Shown in pieces: positions 11,083 through 21,877 of a DNA stretch of 64,000 nt. How positions within the stretch are numbered: position 1 is the stretch's first letter; each line of letters begins with the position of its first letter. A program made the translations under genes and the position numbers. The notes under the pieces were generated by a model, which was given only the letters and a program-made list of their open reading frames with translations, made no database searches and had not been told where the DNA came from. Origin of the DNA: Porpolomopsis calyptriformis (lineage: Eukaryota > Basidiomycota > Agaricomycetes > Agaricales > Hygrophoraceae); assembly GCA_951640195.1 (NCBI GenBank), contig CATOCQ010000002.1, positions 124,001-188,000 of the forward strand, given 5' to 3'.

Positions 11083-11886
11083 ATGATTTCCCTTCCCATA
11101 GATCTGTGGCTCAAAATTATCCCCTACATTCAGAACTCGTCCCAAGATCTGCTCGCACTGGCACTAGTAAACAGGAACTTTGCCTCCGTTGTGTTTCCAT
11201 TCCTGGCCCGATACATGCTTGTCGATCCAATGCCAAAGCCGCAACACCCGATTCGTTTCCTTGAATTCACCTCCATCAGGAATTGGCACGGCGGTTGGGT
11301 TCAGCAAAATTTGAAGAGGGCTGGGAGCAACCTGAGGGTCACCAGGTTGGGATTCAATACGTCCGGTTGTCAGTGTTTCAGGTTATTCCTATGTGTCTGG
11401 GTTTTATCGCTAACCCCGCATGAAGATGACTGCGTCGAACTCACGCACCTAAACTTTTTCCACAACGTGTGGCTCAGGGAAGTTACCCTCTCTGGATTAC
11501 GACTAAGACGGCCGGGTAACGTCAACCTAATCGATATCTCGAGGATATTTGCTGGATGTTCTATGGAAGATTTGACCAAGTTCACTCTCGATCTTACACG
11601 GGCCAACTGGGATAACTGCATCAAAGTCAATTGGGCCCTCCTCGACGCATATCTTTCCTCGAGACCTTCCCTTCAATCTGTGCACATTTTAGGCCCTCTG
11701 TCTGTGATGGAGGTCAGCGATATCATGCCACTGGTCACCGCGAAGGGCATCCTTGATGTCACGTTCAGGCCAACTTTGCCGGAACCATCGGTACCATTGG
11801 TACCATGGCCATCTATATCTGGGCGGATACGTAGGAGGAAGTTTCGAAGAAGGAAGGGGAGTGGAACGGGGCAGGATACAGGTTGA
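11083..11886 (+). CDS. F-box-like protein (paralogue 1)
   Basis: The start is taken at ATG 11083 because the paralogue begins at the equivalent residue; an in-frame ATG at 11005 is judged to be 5' UTR. The product is about 267 residues in a single exon. The N-terminus MISLPIDLWLKIIPYI...LLALALVNRNFASVVFPFLAR fits an F-box: a short helix starting with LP-x-x-hW and ending with a hydrophobic leucine-rich helix. F-box proteins link substrates to SCF ubiquitin ligases through Skp1. The rest has no clear leucine-rich repeats but is conserved with the paralogue. The C-terminus is strongly basic (IRRRKFRRRKGSG), which the paralogue lacks because its frame ends earlier. Confidence 0.7.
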   Translation: MISLPIDLWLKIIPYIQNSSQDLLALALVNRNFASVVFPFLARYMLVDPMPKPQHPIRFLEFTSIRNWHGGWVQQNLKRAGSNLRVTRLGFNTSGCQCFRLFLCVWVLSLTPHEDDCVELTHLNFFHNVWLREVTLSGLRLRRPGNVNLIDISRIFAGCSMEDLTKFTLDLTRANWDNCIKVNWALLDAYLSSRPSLQSVHILGPLSVMEVSDIMPLVTAKGILDVTFRPTLPEPSVPLVPWPSISGRIRRRKFRRRKGSGTGQDTG

Positions 11887-12123
11887 ATAGGAACGGGGCA
11901 ATGTTATCCTGTAACAATCTGTTGAAATGGATCCGTTATGACCCTGGCTGATACTGACCAGTCCGAAGTGGAAGATATTGTCCTCTTGAGACTACCCAAG
12001 CCGAAGTCAGAGAACACAGAGAGAGATCGTTGTCATTGTTACTACATACATTTGCATCTGTGTCTACTTTTTATATGTATGCGACATCAAAGGGGTCAGG
12101 GCTTTGTGATCCTTTGATAGCAC
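11083..12123 (+). repeat. Large imperfect inverted repeat, left arm
   Basis: Contains the first F-box-like gene and about 240 bp of 3' flank. It is homologous, in reverse orientation, to 12357-13406. Near the centre the two arms share long matches, for example TATATGTATGCGACATCAAA on the left against its reverse complement on the right. The spacer is about 230 bp. Confidence 0.85.
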
Positions 12124-12662
12124 AATAGCCGATTGGTTGTTTGAAAAGATAGTTGAGACGGGATTGGGCCAAATACTTCACCAATAAAGGTGCGGAGCCA
12201 TAAGGCTTCCTTTGCAGCACGAGTTGCTACATATTTAGCTTTAGGGATCTCTCCGATGGGAAATGGCAGGGCGAATCTGCGTGGGTGACAAAAGCAACAG
12301 TTCGATATTACTTGCAGCCGCTGCGCAATCCAACAATCTTTCTTCTCAGTAATATCGTGCTATCAAAGGATCACAAAGCGCTTCGCTTTGTAGGTTAGAC
12401 CCCTTCGATGTCGTATACATATAAAAAGTAGACACAGATGCAGCAACAATGACAACGATCTCTCTCTGTGTTCTCCGCCTTGGGCTTGGGTCGTCTCAAG
12501 AGGACGATATCTTCCAATCCAGACTCATCAGTATCAGGCAGGGTCATCATACGCGATCCATTGCAACAGATGGCTACAGGATAACGTCACCACATTCCCA
12601 TTCAACCCGTATCCTGCCCCCTTCCACTACCCTTCCTTCTTCAAAACTTCTTCCTGCCTCGC
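11887..12662. other. Centre of the inverted repeat, non-coding
   Basis: 3' flanks of the two convergent F-box-like genes and the unmatched 230-bp spacer (12124-12356). The right side carries a perfect hairpin CAAAGCG-CTT-CGCTTTG at about 12374-12390 that the left arm lacks. Confidence 0.6.
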
Positions 12663-13406
12663 TTACATACCCACCCACGATAGGGATGGCCATGGTACCG
12701 ATGGTTCCGGCAGGGTTGGCATGGATGTCACCCTAAGGATGCCCTTGGTGCCAATCAGTGGCATGATATCGTTGACCTCTATCACAAACAGAGGGCCTAA
12801 AATGTGCACAGATTGAAGGGAAGGTCTCGAGGAAAGATATGCGTCGAGGAGGGCCCAATTGACGTTGACGCAGTTATCCAGGTTGGCCCGTGTAAGATCC
12901 AGAGTGAACTTGGTCAAAGCACTCATCAGACATCCAGCAAATATTCTCGAGATATCGATTGTGTCGTAGTGACCCGGCATTTTTAGTCGTAATCCAGAGA
13001 GGGTAACTTCCCTGAGGTATAAGTTGCAGGAAAAGCTTAACCGCTCGAGTTCTAGGCAGTCATCTTTATGCGGGATTAGTGATAAAGCCCAGACATATAG
13101 GAATAAACTAAAACACTGACATCCGGAGACATCGAATCCCAACCTGGCGACCCACAGGTTACTCCCGGCCATCTCCAGATGTTCCTGAACCAAATCGCCG
13201 CCCCACTCCGAAATGGCGGTGAACTCAACAAGGTGGATAGGGTGTCGCGGCTGTGGCAATGGATTGACAATGGCATATTGGGCCAGGGAGGGCAACACAG
13301 CGGAGGAAACATCCCTATTCACTAGGGATAGTGCGAGTAGATCCCTGGGCCTGTCCTGAATGTGGGAGATTATTTTGAACCACAGCTCTAGGGGAAGGAG
13401 GATCAT
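12357..13406 (-). repeat. Large imperfect inverted repeat, right arm
   Basis: Reverse-orientation homologue of 11083-12123, containing the second F-box-like gene. Differences are scattered substitutions and small indels, including about 20 extra bases with a hairpin near 12378. Confidence 0.85.
12663..13406 (-). CDS. F-box-like protein (paralogue 2)
   Basis: Starts at ATG 13406 (MILLPLELWFKIISHI) and gives 247 residues in one exon. It is clearly homologous along its length to the gene at 11083, including the SGCQCF, LYLREVTLSGLRL and SSRPSLQSVHILGPL segments. The frame ends in SLSWVGM followed by a stop; past that point the DNA still matches the paralogue's basic tail in another frame, so a small indel has shortened this copy. 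Tail to tail with paralogue 1. Probable SCF substrate-receptor type, by the F-box-like N-terminus only. Confidence 0.7.
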   Translation of the reverse strand: MILLPLELWFKIISHIQDRPRDLLALSLVNRDVSSAVLPSLAQYAIVNPLPQPRHPIHLVEFTAISEWGGDLVQEHLEMAGSNLWVARLGFDVSGCQCFSLFLYVWALSLIPHKDDCLELERLSFSCNLYLREVTLSGLRLKMPGHYDTIDISRIFAGCLMSALTKFTLDLTRANLDNCVNVNWALLDAYLSSRPSLQSVHILGPLFVIEVNDIMPLIGTKGILRVTSMPTLPEPSVPWPSLSWVGM

Positions 13407-13470
13407 GATGGATGGTGGGTGGTGGCTTAGGGAGAAAGTGGAGAATTGGGGTCGAGAAAAAATGAGGGGA

Positions 13471-13477
13471 TTTTATA
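13471..13477 (-). promoter_or_regulatory. TATA box of second F-box-like gene
   Basis: TATAAAA on the minus strand, 65-71 bp upstream of the ATG at 13406. Confidence 0.45.
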
Positions 13478-13515
13478 GTTTGGATGCCACGATTATTGTG
13501 GCTTGTGGCAAACGA

Positions 13516-13800
13516 GCTCTGCCCACGCTCACTGTCGATTGGCTTGGTTTTCTCGCCCCTTAATTCTCAGACCGCGGTAGGTTCATGTCCTGTCAGCGAA
13601 CGCTGCATGCGTCATACAGTTAGTCAGTGCTACACAGCGCTATGTTACCATTCACCTTCGGTCGGCCTGGTTCTTGCCTCTTAGCTTCACTGCACCACAA
13701 TGTATCACCACCTTTTAACCAAGTACACTCTGTTCGGAACAGAGCGGTTCGGTTCAGAGGAGTACACTGAAACTCTGTTAGACTGCTCTCCAACCTTTGC
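13516..13800 (-). repeat. Solitary copy of the satellite-bearing dispersed element
   Basis: About 13516-13690 matches the reverse complement of the satellite monomer at 27.65-29.9 kb (for example GTAGGTTCATGTCCTGTCAG). About 13690-13800 matches the reverse complement of the flank at 27410-27560, including the 17-bp palindrome CTCTGTTCGGAACAGAG at 13728-13744. Here the monomer is single. Confidence 0.7.
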
Positions 13801-14064
13801 TTCAAACGGAATGCATTTATTTCAGCCAGGCCTCTAAGTGAACGCAAGGGAGAAGGGCAGGTAGAAGAAGGTGGCAGGATCAGGATCGAATGGCGCAGTG
13901 TTATTCCACAGTTGTCCTCTACTTTTTAGCTCAATCTACAGCTCCATCGACTCAATACGGTATATGCAGTGAAGTATAGCAGGCGTAGCTGATAAATCTC
14001 GACAAACAAACCATACTTGCCCCGATCACTTTAGTGCATCTTGCTAAATCTCTTGATAAAATCC

Positions 14065-16071
14065 ATGGAGACTGATTTGCATGCTCTCGAAACTAGCTGG
14101 TGGCCTGTTGGAAAGGTCCTGCAGGCCACGGTTCCGCTATCCTCACGATGCTATATCAAAAACACCACCCAGGATGGACTCATGTCAGTCCAAGCGGCCC
14201 AACATATTTGTTCTCTCCCGATAAAGTGGAGGCCAATATTCACCGTCATTGACTTGTGCCAGCTTCAGCTGCAATTTCAAAAAGAGGATGGAGGGAGTCA
14301 TCTTGGAAAGTTGATGGTATGGTATGACATGCTTAGGACGTATATCATAAAGGAAGCGCAAAGAGAAAAGCCTGCGTCTGGCAGTCTTTGGATTCCTGAT
14401 GTCGTTCATCGGTTCTGTGTTCGACTGGAGCTAGGGAAGGCCCACCAGCCCAAAAAACTCAAAGCATTCGAAGCCGAGCTTAGAAGCCATTATTCTTCCA
14501 GACAACACTGGTGGTATGGTAAGATATCGATATTTTCAAGGCTAGGCTTGAGTAATAAATGCTTGTATACCCAGACCTTTTATCCTGGAAGCAGAGCAAA
14601 GAATTCTACTGGCTTCCCCAAGTCCTAAAATCCGTTGATCCTTTCAGTGACCGATCGAATTGCACCACCTGGCTTGACGGTTTCGAAGCAGACTGCATCT
14701 TATTTGGGTTCACCAATCGTTTGGAGGCTGTCGCGATCTCCTCCGTGGAACTTGAGCGTGTACCTGAGCTTGAACTTGGACCTGGGTATGAACACGAACA
14801 CGAATATGAACAAGATGATAACGATCAAGGTGAGGGTGAAGGTGAAGGTGTGTGATCCTGATGTCAATTCGATAGCTTGTTAAGTACTTATCATTCAATT
14901 AATTTCATGAGCTCCAAAAAGGAAGCGAGGACGCCCACGCAAGGACAAGCATGTTGAATTATCTAATGATTTCCCCAAAGCACGGATTCTGAGGAGTGGA
15001 GAGAGGGTTGCATCTTGCCCTATGGATTTCTTTCAGACCCTCCCTGCATTAACGGGGGGTGATGTCCCCAGAAAAAAGGCCATGAGAAAGGTACCGACTA
15101 TGTTATTTTTCAATGGCGTCATATTCACCATACACAGAGAATTCAAGCGAATACAAAACCAGAAGCAGAAGCAGGCGTCTCAGCAAAGTCACTACCTGCT
15201 TCTCCTGGCAAGGACTTCCAGGTTTGTTTGTAGTTTTATGTTTGTATTTGAATGATTTGTACAGGTAAGACGCCCTAAGCAGCCCTCATTGGCAAGGCGT
15301 ATACCCTCCTCAGCTATACCATCTGTGAATCACCCTCAGCAGGTGGGTCTTATCTTCTTCATACCTAGTCAGAAGCAATGGCGATTTATCCAAGAATTCG
15401 TCCAGAAAAATCGAAATCGAAATCTATCCGAAAGCCTGCTTGTAGGTCTGGATCCAGAAATAGAGGTTGAGAAAAGGAAAAGGGTATAGTATTTTCCCCA
15501 TCATGTGCCTCGTGTATGCTTATATGTATGTCTCCTAGGATACGAAGGGGAAGGGGCGCGCTACAGACACCACTCTGGTGGGTATCAGGCTTGCATTCGA
15601 GTCATTCGGAGTACAAGTCCAGATGGATGGTGACGGTAGCCATCCTTTTTCTTCTAGGTCGTGGATGATGGTCACGATAAGCTAGAACCAGAACCCATCC
15701 CACGTTGGGTGAAATTGCTCCTTCAGCCACTCAGCGGTAATGCAGATGACCTCGCAACCCACCTCCTTGATCTATCGGATGCAATGAAAGGATACGACAA
15801 GAAAGGCATATGGGTCGATTTGTCACACTTTGATGTAGACATGGTATGTCTTTCTGTCGAATATGGGGGTATTGCATCCATCCATTTTTCTGACTAGATC
15901 AAGAATCTGGTGATGGAGTGGAAAAAGCGACAAGACTTGGCAAATTTCACTATGTTTGAGGACAACGACGAGTTGGTTTTCATGAAGAGAACGTTCAAAG
16001 GCATACACGCCCTCATTGCCAAAGGTGCCATGCACAACTTTCATAAGTATGTTGAGGAAATGATGAAATGA
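14065..16071 (+). CDS. AT-hook protein, multi-exon, otherwise unknown
   Basis: Starts at ATG 14065 (METDLHALETSWWPVGK). Exon 1 ends at 14518; later exons join in frame at about 14579, 14917, 15142, 15266, 15370, 15540 and 15661, with the last one from 15898 to TGA 16069-16071. The product is about 500-550 residues. An acidic/His run (EHEHEYEQDDNDQGEGEGEG) is followed at the next exon by PKRKRGRPRKDK, a canonical AT-hook (GRPRK core) that binds the minor groove of AT-rich DNA. Further basic, NLS-like stretches follow. The C-terminus has a conserved-looking helical part (WVDLSHFDVDM, FKGIHALIAKGAM). It is convergent with the Ulp1-type protease, the stops being 134 bp apart. I do not recognise the family; nuclear DNA binding is inferred from the AT-hook. 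Confidence 0.6.
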
Positions 16072-16205
16072 AGACAAGGTTGCGATGCACAAATGAATAG
16101 AATGGCTGAATGAACGAATGCTGAACGAATGCTGAATGCTATTACAGCTAATAAAGCTACCCCATCTTCAGACAAAAACCAGGTGAATAGTACAGTGAGT
16201 GTATA

Positions 16206-17813
16206 TTAAGATTCCTTGCGATCGCCAATCCTAAGCTTCCCAGAAACCAGCTCCATGATCATCATATTCCGAAAATCAGCAACATCAGCCTCTTCCAAAA
16301 CTGAAGGTATAGCCATACCGTTGACCAGCCACTTGAGATATTGACAGGTATACACCCCGCAATCTGTGGACCCTTTTTGTTGCGGCACAGACATATCTGT
16401 TTCGCAATTCCACCCAGAGAGATTATAATTCACCTCAGTGGTGAGATAATCGCTGACAGCCTTTTTCGACACCTGTCAGCATTTAATCAGGAACTCTGTG
16501 GCTTGAAAATCTCACTTTAATAATGCCTGCCCGGGTCTTCGCATTTCCGCATGCAGTCATACTATCATAGAACTCCCAGCGTCGATCCGTGAAGTTCATC
16601 CTCAGCAGCAGCCAGTGATTTTGGTTTTGGTTTACGGGGATATAAAGGGACTTCAAGGTTTCCAACGTCTCGTTGATGGAGGACAAAGCAGCTGCATACC
16701 ATCCACGTTTGACCTTTTGGCCATTCTTGGTAACCTGTCAGATCGATGGAAGGAAGGAAACGTTTGGGAAAAGGGCTTACCAACTCTGCAGAGAGCAACC
16801 TTGTTGCGCCACCATAATCCTTGTGGTCTAGGTTTGATACCTGAGGCCAGAAATATGTCGATATCAGTTTTACTTCTTTATCCTTATTCTGAGCCCGACA
16901 GAGATCGATGTATGAGCCTAGGATAGAGTCATCCAATTCGGCGCCTGGGTTAAGCTTTTGTAGAGCTTTGTGGTCAACGAGGGAGGTGGAGCGTGGGCAT
17001 ACCAAGGATGGGTCTGCAAGCAGACGTATCCAAGGCATCGTGGAATGCTCTTCCTTGGAGAAAAAGGCATAGATCGGGGTGTCGACAAATTTCAATGGTT
17101 TGTTTGCCTCTTTTACACCAAATAGTTAGTCTTCAACAAGCAGAGAAAACGCAATGTCTTACCAGCTGCAATAGTACTGCTTGGGCATGCTCGCAAAAAC
17201 ACATGGAATTGCCAGGCGTAAAGTCTTGTCTTTTTCTCTGGGAAGCCTAGGTGGTCTTTTGAAATTTCTAGCCACCTGGGCAGATAAAGCTGGACACTGG
17301 GGGTTTTTAAAGCCCTTTCCCACTCTGCGTGTCAATTAAAATTAAAATCGAAGCGTGAATAAATATCTCATTACACTCACCGTCCAGAGAGGGTGCAGGC
17401 ATGCCTTCATCCTTCCAGGCACCATATCTCTTAATGAGTTCCATAAAGTCATTGCGGCCCTCTGGGATATGGGTGCATCCACAGAATGTTCGCCATAGCC
17501 ATGGGGTGAGGACTTCAGGCGAGCGCAAATTATGCCCCTTCACCCCCTTGAAGTAGTCCTCTATGGCAGCACGCAACCGAGTGTGGTAGTTGTAGTTATG
17601 GCTGCACTGGCCAGTAGCACTTGTATGCCAATACATGTAGTGCGCATCAAAGAGCGCAAGCTCGAATGCTGGGAGGCCATCATCATGCAATTCGCAGCAT
17701 ATCGTGCCTATCCAGATGAAATTACGTCCAAAGGTCCATTTAGTGAACTTGCTAACGGGGGGGGTTGTCGACTGATTCCAGAGGCTTTCATCGTTGGCGA
17801 AAACTTCAGCCAT
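16206..17813 (-). CDS. Ulp1-type (C48) SUMO-protease-like protein
   Basis: Ulp1 peptidases mature SUMO and strip it from targets. The gene starts at ATG 17813 (MAEVFANDESLW) and ends at TAA 16206-16208, with about six short introns. The N-terminal 250 residues are unrecognised. The C-terminal third holds the catalytic set in order: NQNHWLLLRM (histidine), WEFYDSM (aspartate), and QQKGSTDCGVYTCQY (oxyanion glutamine and the cysteine). All four key residues are present, so it is probably active. Ulp1-like domains in basidiomycetes occur both in host genes and in DNA transposons; no transposase is adjacent. It faces the AT-hook gene. Confidence 0.82.
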
Positions 17814-17996
17814 TCCTTAATTCCAGCTTAAGTTGATTCGCGTACACTAACGGAACCCACACATAAACACTCACCTCACAAAGCGACTCTATGTGAGGCT
17901 TCGGGGTTTCCTAGAAATCCTTATAGGACTAGCCACCAGTTCACTTTACTTCACTTCTTGCAGCCTTCGTTTGCCTGTCGATTAAATCAAATCACG

Positions 17997-18154
17997 ACAC
18001 AACTCATGAAACTCACTGCGTGAGCCAAAGCCCTGGGACAACCCACTTATAAGGCTGCGAACAAAGTTGCAGAGTTGGTTGTGTATAGTAATATAGAACT
18101 AACTAGTGCATCTTAGCGCATACATTTGCTGAATTCAAAAAAAAAAAAAAAAAA
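17997..18154 (+). mobile_element. 5'-truncated LINE insertion, 158 bp
   Basis: A short 3' end of a non-LTR retrotransposon ending in 18 A at 18137-18154. It is homologous to the last ~190 bp of the insertion at 21878-22764. The flanks carry the same 10-bp sequence TCAAATCACG at 17987-17996 and 18155-18164 (13 bp if the ambiguous AAA is counted), a target-site duplication. Confidence 0.85.
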
Positions 18155-18221
18155 TCAAATCACGTGAGTCTCTTTTTCCTTAGCGCCGTTACAACAGACT
18201 TTTCATACACGATTAGCTGCA

Positions 18222-21200
18222 ATGCCCCATACACAATCAGCGACTAGCAACTTTCATGGGGATGATTACTCTGATAGTGATTCCTCCCAAGGCAACCCAC
18301 CCTCTCCGATGAATATCTCCCCGACCCAAGGCCACACAACCAATCAACCTTCACCACGCTATACCCCTGAACCCAATGAAGGTGGTTGGAATCCCAACGA
18401 TTTCCTGAACATCTCACCTTCTCCCAAAATTTCTGCACGCGGCATAGAGTATGAACAAACAAACAAACATATCTTTATGTCTCTTTATTAACATATCATC
18501 ACCAACTAGTACGCAGCCAAATGCCCTCATCCACCAACCACCCCTTACCCAAGCCACCCAGCCTCCTTCCGATCCTGGCCAAGAGCGCCAAGTAGGTGAA
18601 CAGACCCACCAGTCGGCTCCATCTCCATCTACCTCCACATCTCGGCCCATCGATCTCACGAAAGACAAGGCCGACTCACACAGGTATGTATTGGATCTGA
18701 TCTGTGGCATAGCATAATGACCCACATTCTGTGGTAGTCTAGAGCCATTGTTGGCAGCATTGGAACAGGTGCAAGTCGGAAACAAACTAACGCTCGCAAC
18801 ATTTGAAAATACCGGCAACCAAGCCACCGCCCCAGCCCAGCCCATTCCTGCATCCAAACCCACCGCCCCTGCCAAACCCGCCGCCCGAGCCCAAACCACC
18901 GCCCCAGCTAAAACCGCCGCCCGAGCCCAAACCACCGCCCCAGCTAAAACCGCCGCCACCGCCAACCCTGCTGCCCCAGCCAAATCCGCCACTGTCAACC
19001 CCACTGCCCCTGCCAAATCCACCGCCCCTGCCAAACCCGCCGCCCCAGCCCAAACCACTGCCCCAGCCAAACCCGCCGCCACCGCCAACCCTGCTGCCCC
19101 AGCCAAATCCGCCCCCCCAGCCAAATCCGCCCCCCCAGCTAAATCCGCCCCCCCAGCCAAATCCACCGCCCCTGCGACACCTGCCGCCCCTGCCAACCCT
19201 GCCGCCCCAGCCAAGGATACAGCTAATCAACCTGCTGCTGTGATGCGCGGCAGTATAGCAGAGAACCAGCCCGAGTTCAATTTCGACCTCGGTGACTTGG
19301 CAAACATTCCATGTACATCATCCTACATTGTTTCTTTGATGAACAGTTGTTGACATTACACACTCTTTTTAAACAAAGCAACCAGCTCGAGCGGAGGCAA
19401 GCCAACATCACCTCCACTTCAGGATGAAAACTTCGGCATTGATCCGATGCTCACAGCATCATCTTCAATCAACAACCATCTGTTGCCTGCATCCTCCCCC
19501 TCCCTGGATCCACCATCTCAACCCAATGCGAAGCATGTGGGTGCAGAGAGGAGGAGTTCGTCAAGTGGAGCGACGAAAAAACAGACTTCCAACCGTGTGC
19601 CCGAGAAGAGGAAGAGGAAGGCTGCTGCAGGTGGCCGTGCAGTGAAGCGACGGCGCTATGGGTTTCACACGTCAACCTGCATCACGGATGCACTGCCAGG
19701 AAACCCTGGCGAAGACTTTCTCCATTCATTGGAGAACATGGATAAACTGACGTCGGAAACGGCATCATCATCTCAAGATGATGATGAAGCACAAGGCAAG
19801 GGGTCGGCAAAGATGGTAAGAAGATGGGAGGAAAAATAATTTATTACGAGTCCCGCTAATATGCTGCATGTTTTGGATAGTTTTGCCAATATTGTAGTGA
19901 TGGTGGGTCATTTGTGGTATGCAGTGAACCAGGGTGTGGTGTCATGCTGTGTGTTTCCTCGGACTCGACTGCGTGTGTCCAGTGGGATGTTCCTGAGGGA
20001 ACTCCATGGTACTGCCTGAGGCATTGTCGCCTCAAAAAAATACTTCCCAAGGTTTGGATCTACTTCATGCAAGACAACACCACTGATTTTCCTTCTTCAG
20101 TATACAATCAACTCACGAATAAAATCATTCTTCCACGGGGGGAGGGTTATAACCCCCCTCCTCTACATCCACATATACACATGTGAGGCAAGAATGGTCA
20201 AAGAGACACTAACCGCCCCGAATATCGCAGGGCGATTGAAAGACTTTTACAAGCACGAGCAGGATGACCAGGTGAGGGACGTTTCCTCGAATGACCGAGT
20301 GATTTAGGCTTATGGTATTCTATAAACAGCTCCAGACTATATACGTTTACTTGAATAATGGACGCACTCTCAAAGCATTGCGCTCACAAGCGGTGGAGTG
20401 GATAAAGCGATTCCCGAACTCAGCAGTCCTTGTCGTCCTTGAAGGCCATACTACAGTTCAAACGGGGGAGTTAGTCTACGCATTCCCAGGGGCCAAAACC
20501 AACCGCCACGCCCACATCACCGAAGTAAGTAGTTGTTGGAGGACTTCATAAGAAGATGCTATCGTCGAACTGGAGCTGAACCGGAACCGGTTTCCCCAGA
20601 TTCTACGCGCTACTATGCAGGATGCATACGATCCCGTGTTTATGCAGAACCCATCAATCAAGGGCTTGATTGCCCTGTGCTGTGGGCACACATTTCACCA
20701 CGAGGGAAGTCTACAGTCGTGGAAGTCCCTGGTTGAAAGGTATGCAGGATTTCCCTCTTCCCCTTCCCCTTTGCGACTTCTGCCCAACAATCAATAAACC
20801 GTTTTATCCCTCCTTCTAGTAATATCTTCACTTGGGTCATTGGATTCTCCGCAAAGGTGTTATCGCCTATCAAAGTCACATCTGCATTGCCATTATTCGT
20901 TGAGCTGGCATTCCTTCAGCAAGAGAAGAACATGCAGGATGTGGAGGAAGCGCTGCATCGGTCATTTGACCGAGTAGACATCCTCTCACACACACCCGTC
21001 CTGCTCATTCGTGCATGGAAGGGATCGGAATCGGAATCAGGAGGTGACATTTCCGTCACGCAATTCGCGCTCTCCAACGAGGACTGCCCATGGGGATTGG
21101 ATCCTCCGGCATGTCCGACATGTGGTGTGGGCTGTTTTGTAACATCAAGCATGCTTGATAAGAAGGGCGATTGGTGCCGCCTTTCATGTGGATTCTGCAA

Positions 21201-21372
21201 GTCGCGTGTGCAGAAGGTTCGTCGACCTAACTTTGTACAGGACTGTGACAAAAAGCACTTGCGGCCATACAAGTACTGTATTTTGCCGTTCCCTGTGCCA
21301 CCTGACGCCTGGGCACACGCTAAGTGGAAGGAAGGTGGAAGGAAGAAGGTGGGCGAAACCCAATCAACATGA
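18222..21372 (+). CDS. PHD-like finger plus caspase/CHAT-like domain protein
   Basis: Starts at ATG 18222 (MPHTQSATSNFHGDDYSD), about 10 exons, near 800 residues. In order: a Pro/Ser-rich disordered N-terminus; an Ala/Pro/Lys repeat region (18824-19214); a basic NLS-like part (EKRKRKAAAGG, VKRRRYG); a PHD-like zinc finger (FCQYCSDGGSFVVC...WYCLRHC); a domain with strands and motifs reminiscent of a caspase fold (NSAVLVVLEGHTTVQTGELVY, then GLIALCCGHTFHH, then WVIGFSAKV); and a C-terminal zinc-ribbon-like segment with four cysteine pairs or singles (CPTCGVGC, CRLSCGFC). In CHAT or caspase-like proteases a histidine after a first-half strand and a cysteine after a later strand form the dyad; EGH and LCC fit those places. 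This assignment is my reading, not a match I can prove. The TET/JBP-type gene lies downstream in the same direction. Confidence 0.6.
18824..19214 (+). repeat. Ala-Pro-Lys coding minisatellite
   Basis: In-frame degenerate repeats of 15-18 bp encoding units such as TAPAKPA, AAPAKSA and APPAKSA, within one exon of the PHD/CHAT-like gene. Similar to the lysine-alanine-proline tails of histone H1-type disordered regions. The opposite strand and a shifted frame stay open across it because of the composition. Confidence 0.8.
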
Positions 21373-21877
21373 GTGGTGTGGACCTGCCCATGTATACGAC
21401 TATATTGTACCACATCTTCCTTTGATACAAGTTGCCTCCTGAGCATGGGGCAGTGTTCGATAGTATCCTCTGTGTGATCAACAGATAAGACCTTCCTTTG
21501 TTGCAAGTCTGAGCATCATCTTTTACAAGCTTCTTCCAAGTTCAGTGTGGCAGAGGCCAGCATTTATTGGTCAAAATCTAGTATTTATATATCGGTGGTA
21601 TGTTGTTCGCAATACAGTATTAGGCCCTGCCTATTCGCCCACACCCATCCTCATTCCCGCCGTTGACTCTGATCCTCGCCTTGCCTGCTCCTTCTCAATC
21701 TTTCTCCCCTCCCGTCATGTATTTGGATAGTATTCTCGGCTACTGCAGCTTAGTAGGCCAAGTCATTGATACTGATTAACTGAACTGGAACTGAACTGTG
21801 ACTGGAGGCAAAGAAAGAAGGGAACGTTAATCGAAACATTCCTTTCTACAGCCTTTCTACAGAAATGTGTGTCACGT
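21373..21877. other. Gap between CHAT-like gene and LINE insertion
   Basis: Mostly unassigned. Short frames such as LPMYTTILYHIFL just after the stop could be relics or an alternative 3' end of the upstream gene. The last 12 bases (TGTGTGTCACGT, 21866-21877) are the left target-site duplication of the following insertion. Confidence 0.4.

Larger units (their letters stand above)
1..14719. repeat. Long exact direct repeat, copy A
   Basis: This stretch recurs at 49282-64000 with a constant offset of 49,281 bp. Every coding and non-coding part I compared was identical, including homopolymers and introns. The match starts at the first base of the window and runs to its last base, so neither true end of the repeat is visible. 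It carries the PHD, Sir2, JmjC and F-box genes and the start of the AT-hook gene. Confidence 0.97.

Noticed and set aside
18414..19230. Long minus-strand Gly/Ala-rich frames (AGAAGLAGA... and GGGFGWGGG...) that look like collagen- or silk-like proteins
   Set aside because: They are the antisense and shifted-frame reading of the Ala-Pro-Lys repeat in the PHD/CHAT-like gene, which has supported exons and splice sites on the plus strand.
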